Program-made: the position numbers and the translations under genes
Notes under the pieces: model-generated
Databases searched by the model: none
Told to the model about the DNA's origin: nothing
The model's input: only the letters and a program-made list of their open reading frames with translations
NCBI GenBank assembly: GCA_945883235.1
Contig: CAMCXF010000004.1
Span: forward strand, 87,608-151,607
DNA: 64,000 bases
From: Phenylobacterium deserti
Lineage (GTDB): Bacteria; Pseudomonadota; Alphaproteobacteria; Caulobacterales; Caulobacteraceae
Direction of reading: 5' to 3'
Part shown: positions 63,860 to 64,000 of the stretch, piece by piece
How positions within the stretch are numbered: the stretch's first letter is position 1
How the letters are laid out: the number at the start of each line of letters is the position of its first letter

Positions 63860-64000
63860 CTAAAGTAACCGGCTGCGGATCGCCTGGCTCAGCATATCGA
63901 TAAGGCTGACGGCCGCGATGATCACGATGACAATGGCGGCGGTGCGCGAATAGGCAAACGCGTTCAGGGAATCGAACAGTACCTGGCCGATGCCGCCGGC
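63860..64000 (-). CDS. phnE: Phosphonate ABC transporter permease, C-terminal end (gene continues beyond window)
   Basis: The last 46 residues are visible: 'GIGQVLFDSLNAFAYSRTAA' then a hydrophobic helix and 'SLIDMLSQAIRSRLL'. This is the conserved end of PhnE, the permease of the phosphonate/phosphate importer PhnCDE. The rest lies to the right of the window. It is convergent with the NUDIX gene. Confidence 0.82.
   Translation of the reverse strand, partial: AGGIGQVLFDSLNAFAYSRTAAIVIVIIAAVSLIDMLSQAIRSRLL

Overview
This window is chromosomal DNA from a high-GC alphaproteobacterium, most likely a member of the Caulobacterales. The pointers are an RcdA-type DUF1465 protein beside rpmE, a TrcR/DUF1013 cell-cycle regulator, a DUF1192 protein, COQ9, a ScfR/RamB-type regulator divergent from the glyoxylate genes, and a hisBHAFE operon. 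No rRNA gene, complete tRNA gene, CRISPR array, transposase or phage gene was seen. Most of the window is housekeeping DNA. The accessory patches are a small AT-rich patch with a toxin-antitoxin pair (about 11.2-12.7 kb), two RTX-type secreted proteins and several unusual gene fusions.

Layout, left to right. At 1-3 kb lies the end of a ydbH-ynbE-ydbL cell-envelope operon. At 4-9.6 kb the glyoxylate shunt (aceA, glcB) lies divergent from its probable regulator, followed by a tandem TetR regulator. At 11-12.7 kb there is a degenerate tRNA T-arm, a foreign-looking AT-rich gene and a HI1419/HI1420-type toxin-antitoxin module. At 13-19.3 kb there are transporters, a quinone oxidoreductase, rcdA, rpmE and an ABC exporter. 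At 19.3-24.5 kb nth is followed by a complete divergent cluster equivalent to E. coli yjfI-J-K-L-M plus yjfC (PspA/IM30, DUF2170, DUF2491, DUF350, DUF1190, glutathionylspermidine synthase-like). At 24.6-31.5 kb come a PfkB kinase, hisBHAFE and the serC-serA serine operon with a probable serC-motif leader. At 31.6-39.2 kb there are a hybrid histidine kinase, thiD, an ArsR-SRPBCC pair and folP. At 39.3-51 kb there are two RTX proteins (a glucose/sorbosone dehydrogenase-like protein and a serralysin-like protease) with ftsH, rpsU, COQ9, purEK, a GGDEF protein, ubiX and trcR between them. At 51-57.7 kb there are ribB and an FMN reductase, a crotonase, a serine hydrolase, a MATE exporter and rfbD. 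At 57.9-64 kb there are a redoxin/cytochrome/copper-monooxygenase/EF-hand fusion, a hydroxyacid dehydrogenase, a TetR-HTH/glycosyltransferase fusion, a Pho-box match, a NUDIX protein and the end of phnE.

The most interesting points are these. (1) The DUF2170 (YjfI) protein of the PspA cluster carries an N-terminal ribbon-helix-helix-like extension, and a near-perfect 24-bp palindrome lies in the divergent promoter just upstream of it, which suggests a self-contained regulator for the cluster. (2) A 698-residue lipoprotein appears to combine redoxin, c-type heme, copper type II monooxygenase and EF-hand modules. (3) A TetR DNA-binding domain is joined in frame to a GT4 glycosyltransferase. (4) rpsU appears to start at CTG. 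(5) A family of composite inverted repeats sits between genes, repeatedly inside co-directional gene pairs (aceA/glcB, pspA/gss, serC/serA). (6) A perfect 11-bp stem covers a ribosome binding site before a dehydrogenase gene.
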